DNA from: Candidatus Zhuqueibacterota bacterium
GTDB lineage: Bacteria; Zhuqueibacterota; Zhuqueibacteria; Zhuqueibacterales; Zhuqueibacteraceae
Assembly: GCA_013361015.1 (NCBI GenBank)
Contig: JABWAN010000238.1
Span: forward strand, 1 to 7,519
Direction: 5' to 3'
Length of the DNA stretch: 7,519 nt
Part shown: positions 6,081 through 7,519 of the stretch, piece by piece
How the letters are laid out: every line of letters begins with the position of its first letter
Position numbering within the stretch: position 1 is the stretch's first letter
Made by a program: the position numbers and the translations under genes
The notes under the pieces: model-generated
Told to the model about the DNA's origin: nothing
The model's database searches: none
What the model saw: only the letters and a program-made list of their open reading frames with translations

Positions 6081-6188
6081 GCTGGTTGGTGGTTGCTGGT
6101 TGCTGGTTTTTGGTTGCTTGATCCTTAATGCTCGTAACTGGAGTTCCCTCCGTCTCCAGTATCTAGGATCCAGCAGCAAGCATCCAGC
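6081..6188. repeat. degenerate TGGTTGC/CCAGC repeat element with central hairpin
   Basis: The left half has TGGTTGC at 6090-6096, 6097-6103 and 6111-6117, with a partial copy between. The right half (6167-6188) has complementary-type units, ending in CATCCAGC. In the centre ACTGGAG (6137-6143) and CTCCAGT (6154-6160) form a 7-bp stem with a 10-nt loop. The outer ends GCTGG (6081-6085) and CCAGC (6184-6188) are also complementary. The layout suits a dispersed palindromic intergenic repeat. No T-run follows the hairpin, so it is not a standard terminator. Confidence 0.5.
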
Positions 6189-6208
6189 TTCTTTTCAAAT
6201 AACGCAAT

Positions 6209-6213
6209 GGTGA
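6209..6213 (+). promoter_or_regulatory. Shine-Dalgarno of the receptor gene, with duplicated start region
   Basis: GGTGA lies seven bases before the ATG at 6221. AACGCAATG occurs twice (6201-6209 and 6215-6223), giving an out-of-frame ATG at 6207. That ATG opens a five-codon frame whose TGA (6222-6224) overlaps the real start. Confidence 0.45.
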
Positions 6214-6220
6214 AAACGCA

Positions 6221-7519
6221 ATGAAGAAACTACGCGACGTAATACTGCTCCTCCTTCTCGCCGGCTTCGGAGTGCGCGGAGAAGCGCAAGTGCAAAACTC
6301 CGAAAATGATGACGTGCTCTATGGCGAAATCACCGGACGGGTGTTGGATGCCGCAACCCGCGAGCCGCTCCCGTTCGTGAACGTCTTTCTTGATAGCACG
6401 CGCCTCGGCACGACGACCGCGAACGATGGCAGTTTTCTTTTGCGGCAAGTTCCGCCGGGCAAATATCACCTGCACCTTTCGCGCTTGGGCTATGACAACA
6501 TCTTCGTTGCAGATTTGACGCTGATGCCGGGTAAACTGCTCGCGCGCGATTTCATCATGCACGAGAGTCCGCTTGCCGGAGAGGAAATTATGGTGACCGC
6601 GGCGCGCAAAGAACAAACGGCGCAAATGGCGCCGGCAAGCGTTGCCATTCTCAATGCCGCGGAATTGAAATATCGCCAGATCGCGACCTTCGACCAGGCG
6701 TTGGAAACCGTGCCCGGTGTTTCTGTGATGCGCGCGGCGAGCACCAATGTCCAGTCGCTTTCGATTCGCGGCTCCTCCGATGTGGCGGGCGGCGGCGTGG
6801 GCAATCGCGTGCTCTTGTTAATCGACGGCCGGCCGGCTTTAAGCTCGGACGCAGGCGGCGCGTTGTGGAGCCTCGTGCCCACCAACTTCATCGATCGCGT
6901 CGAGATTGTGAAAGGCGCGTTCTCCTCGCTTTATGGCAGTACCGCGATGGGCGGTGTGGTCAATGTCATCACGCGGCGGCCGACGTATAACCGCCAAACG
7001 CGCGTAGAGGCTTCGTATGGGAGGTATGAATTGCCCACGGAAGAAATGCGCCACACTGATACCCCCGGCTATTTGAGTAGTCTCGCGCTGAGTCACAGCG
7101 GCAGAGAAAAGCAGCTTTCGTATCTGCTCAATTTTAGTCGCAAGCAATCCAGCGGCTTTCGCGAACGCACTGCGTATGAGTTTTACGATCTCTACGGTAA
7201 GCTGCTTTACGACTTCCGCCAAAACCGCAATCTCGAAGTCAGTCTCGGCGCCACCTCCGCGCGGAATGATTATCCCCACACGTGGCGCGACAATCTCCAG
7301 CCCTATCGCGTCATTCCGCGTTATCAAGATGATCGCCAGGAAAAGCTGAATTACAACGCCGACGTGTTCTATTGGGCCGTGCCTTCGCCGCGCGTGAAAT
7401 ACAGTTCACGGTTTTATTTCTATCGCAACGCCGCGCAGAGCTTCTTCAATGAATCCGATCCAAACTGGCGGCAAACGCGCAACGATTCGCTCGGCTTGCG
7501 CACCGACATCGACGCCGAC
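6221..7519 (+). CDS. TonB-dependent outer-membrane receptor with carboxypeptidase-like domain (3' end outside window)
   Basis: 433 codons are visible and stay open to the window edge. The protein imports a ligand across the outer membrane using TonB energy. Domains in order: a signal peptide (about 1-22, MKKLRDVILLLLLAGFG.., likely cleavage after GEA); a carboxypeptidase-regulatory-like beta-sandwich (about 37-115, ITGRVLDAATREPLPFVNV...GTTTANDGSFLL..VPPGKY); a TonB-box-like EEIMVTAARKEQ (121-132); a plug domain (about 135-253) with ALETVPGVSV, SIRGSS, LLLIDGRPA, DRVEIVKG, SLYGSTAMGGVVNVITRRP; then alternating aromatic beta-strands of the barrel from about 258. Full receptors usually have 650-900 residues, so roughly half is missing. 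The plug is of the BtuB/CirA-like type; the ligand cannot be told from this part. It probably forms one unit with the upstream lipoprotein. Confidence 0.93.
   Translation, partial: MKKLRDVILLLLLAGFGVRGEAQVQNSENDDVLYGEITGRVLDAATREPLPFVNVFLDSTRLGTTTANDGSFLLRQVPPGKYHLHLSRLGYDNIFVADLTLMPGKLLARDFIMHESPLAGEEIMVTAARKEQTAQMAPASVAILNAAELKYRQIATFDQALETVPGVSVMRAASTNVQSLSIRGSSDVAGGGVGNRVLLLIDGRPALSSDAGGALWSLVPTNFIDRVEIVKGAFSSLYGSTAMGGVVNVITRRPTYNRQTRVEASYGRYELPTEEMRHTDTPGYLSSLALSHSGREKQLSYLLNFSRKQSSGFRERTAYEFYDLYGKLLYDFRQNRNLEVSLGATSARNDYPHTWRDNLQPYRVIPRYQDDRQEKLNYNADVFYWAVPSPRVKYSSRFYFYRNAAQSFFNESDPNWRQTRNDSLGLRTDIDAD

Overview
The window looks like chromosomal DNA from a Gram-negative bacterium of the FCB (Bacteroidota/Chlorobi-like) kind, possibly an uncultured lineage such as KSB1 or Calditrichota. 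This is inference. It rests on a TonB-dependent receptor with an N-terminal carboxypeptidase-like domain, a lipoprotein directly upstream of it, a bacillithiol-pathway glycosyltransferase (BshA, known from Firmicutes, Deinococcus and Bacteroidota/Chlorobi) and a moderately GC-rich composition. No plasmid, phage, transposase, CRISPR, tRNA or rRNA feature was seen.

Layout. Bases 1-464 (+) hold the C-terminal part of a FemAB/GNAT-like acyltransferase cut by the window edge. Its stop codon directly abuts the stop of the first minus-strand gene. Bases 465-3235 (-) are a two-gene unit: a secreted or membrane-anchored penicillin-acylase-family Ntn hydrolase, then a small four-helix membrane protein whose start overlaps the hydrolase stop as ATGA. 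Bases 3236-3783 contain no convincing gene. They carry a cluster of ACCGAGG/CCTCGGT motifs in both orientations that can form long and partly exclusive stem-loops; this is the most unusual non-coding structure in the window. Bases 3784-4920 (-) encode BshA, with the start fixed by the family N-terminus and a good Shine-Dalgarno. Bases 4921-5602 form a 682-bp gap carrying the diverging upstream regions of bshA and of a lipoprotein gene, with several short dyads. Bases 5603-6079 (+) encode a small lipoprotein. After a 141-bp spacer holding a degenerate repeat and hairpin, 6221-7519 (+) encodes the N-terminal 433 residues of a TonB-dependent outer-membrane receptor that runs off the window.

How the genes work together. 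The lipoprotein and receptor probably form an outer-membrane uptake pair for an unknown ligand. The acylase and its membrane partner probably act at or outside the cytoplasmic membrane on an unknown amide. BshA makes the first intermediate of bacillithiol, a cytosolic thiol; bshB and bshC are not in the window. Apart from the intergenic repeats the region is ordinary core or metabolic gene content, and no complete novel system is evident.
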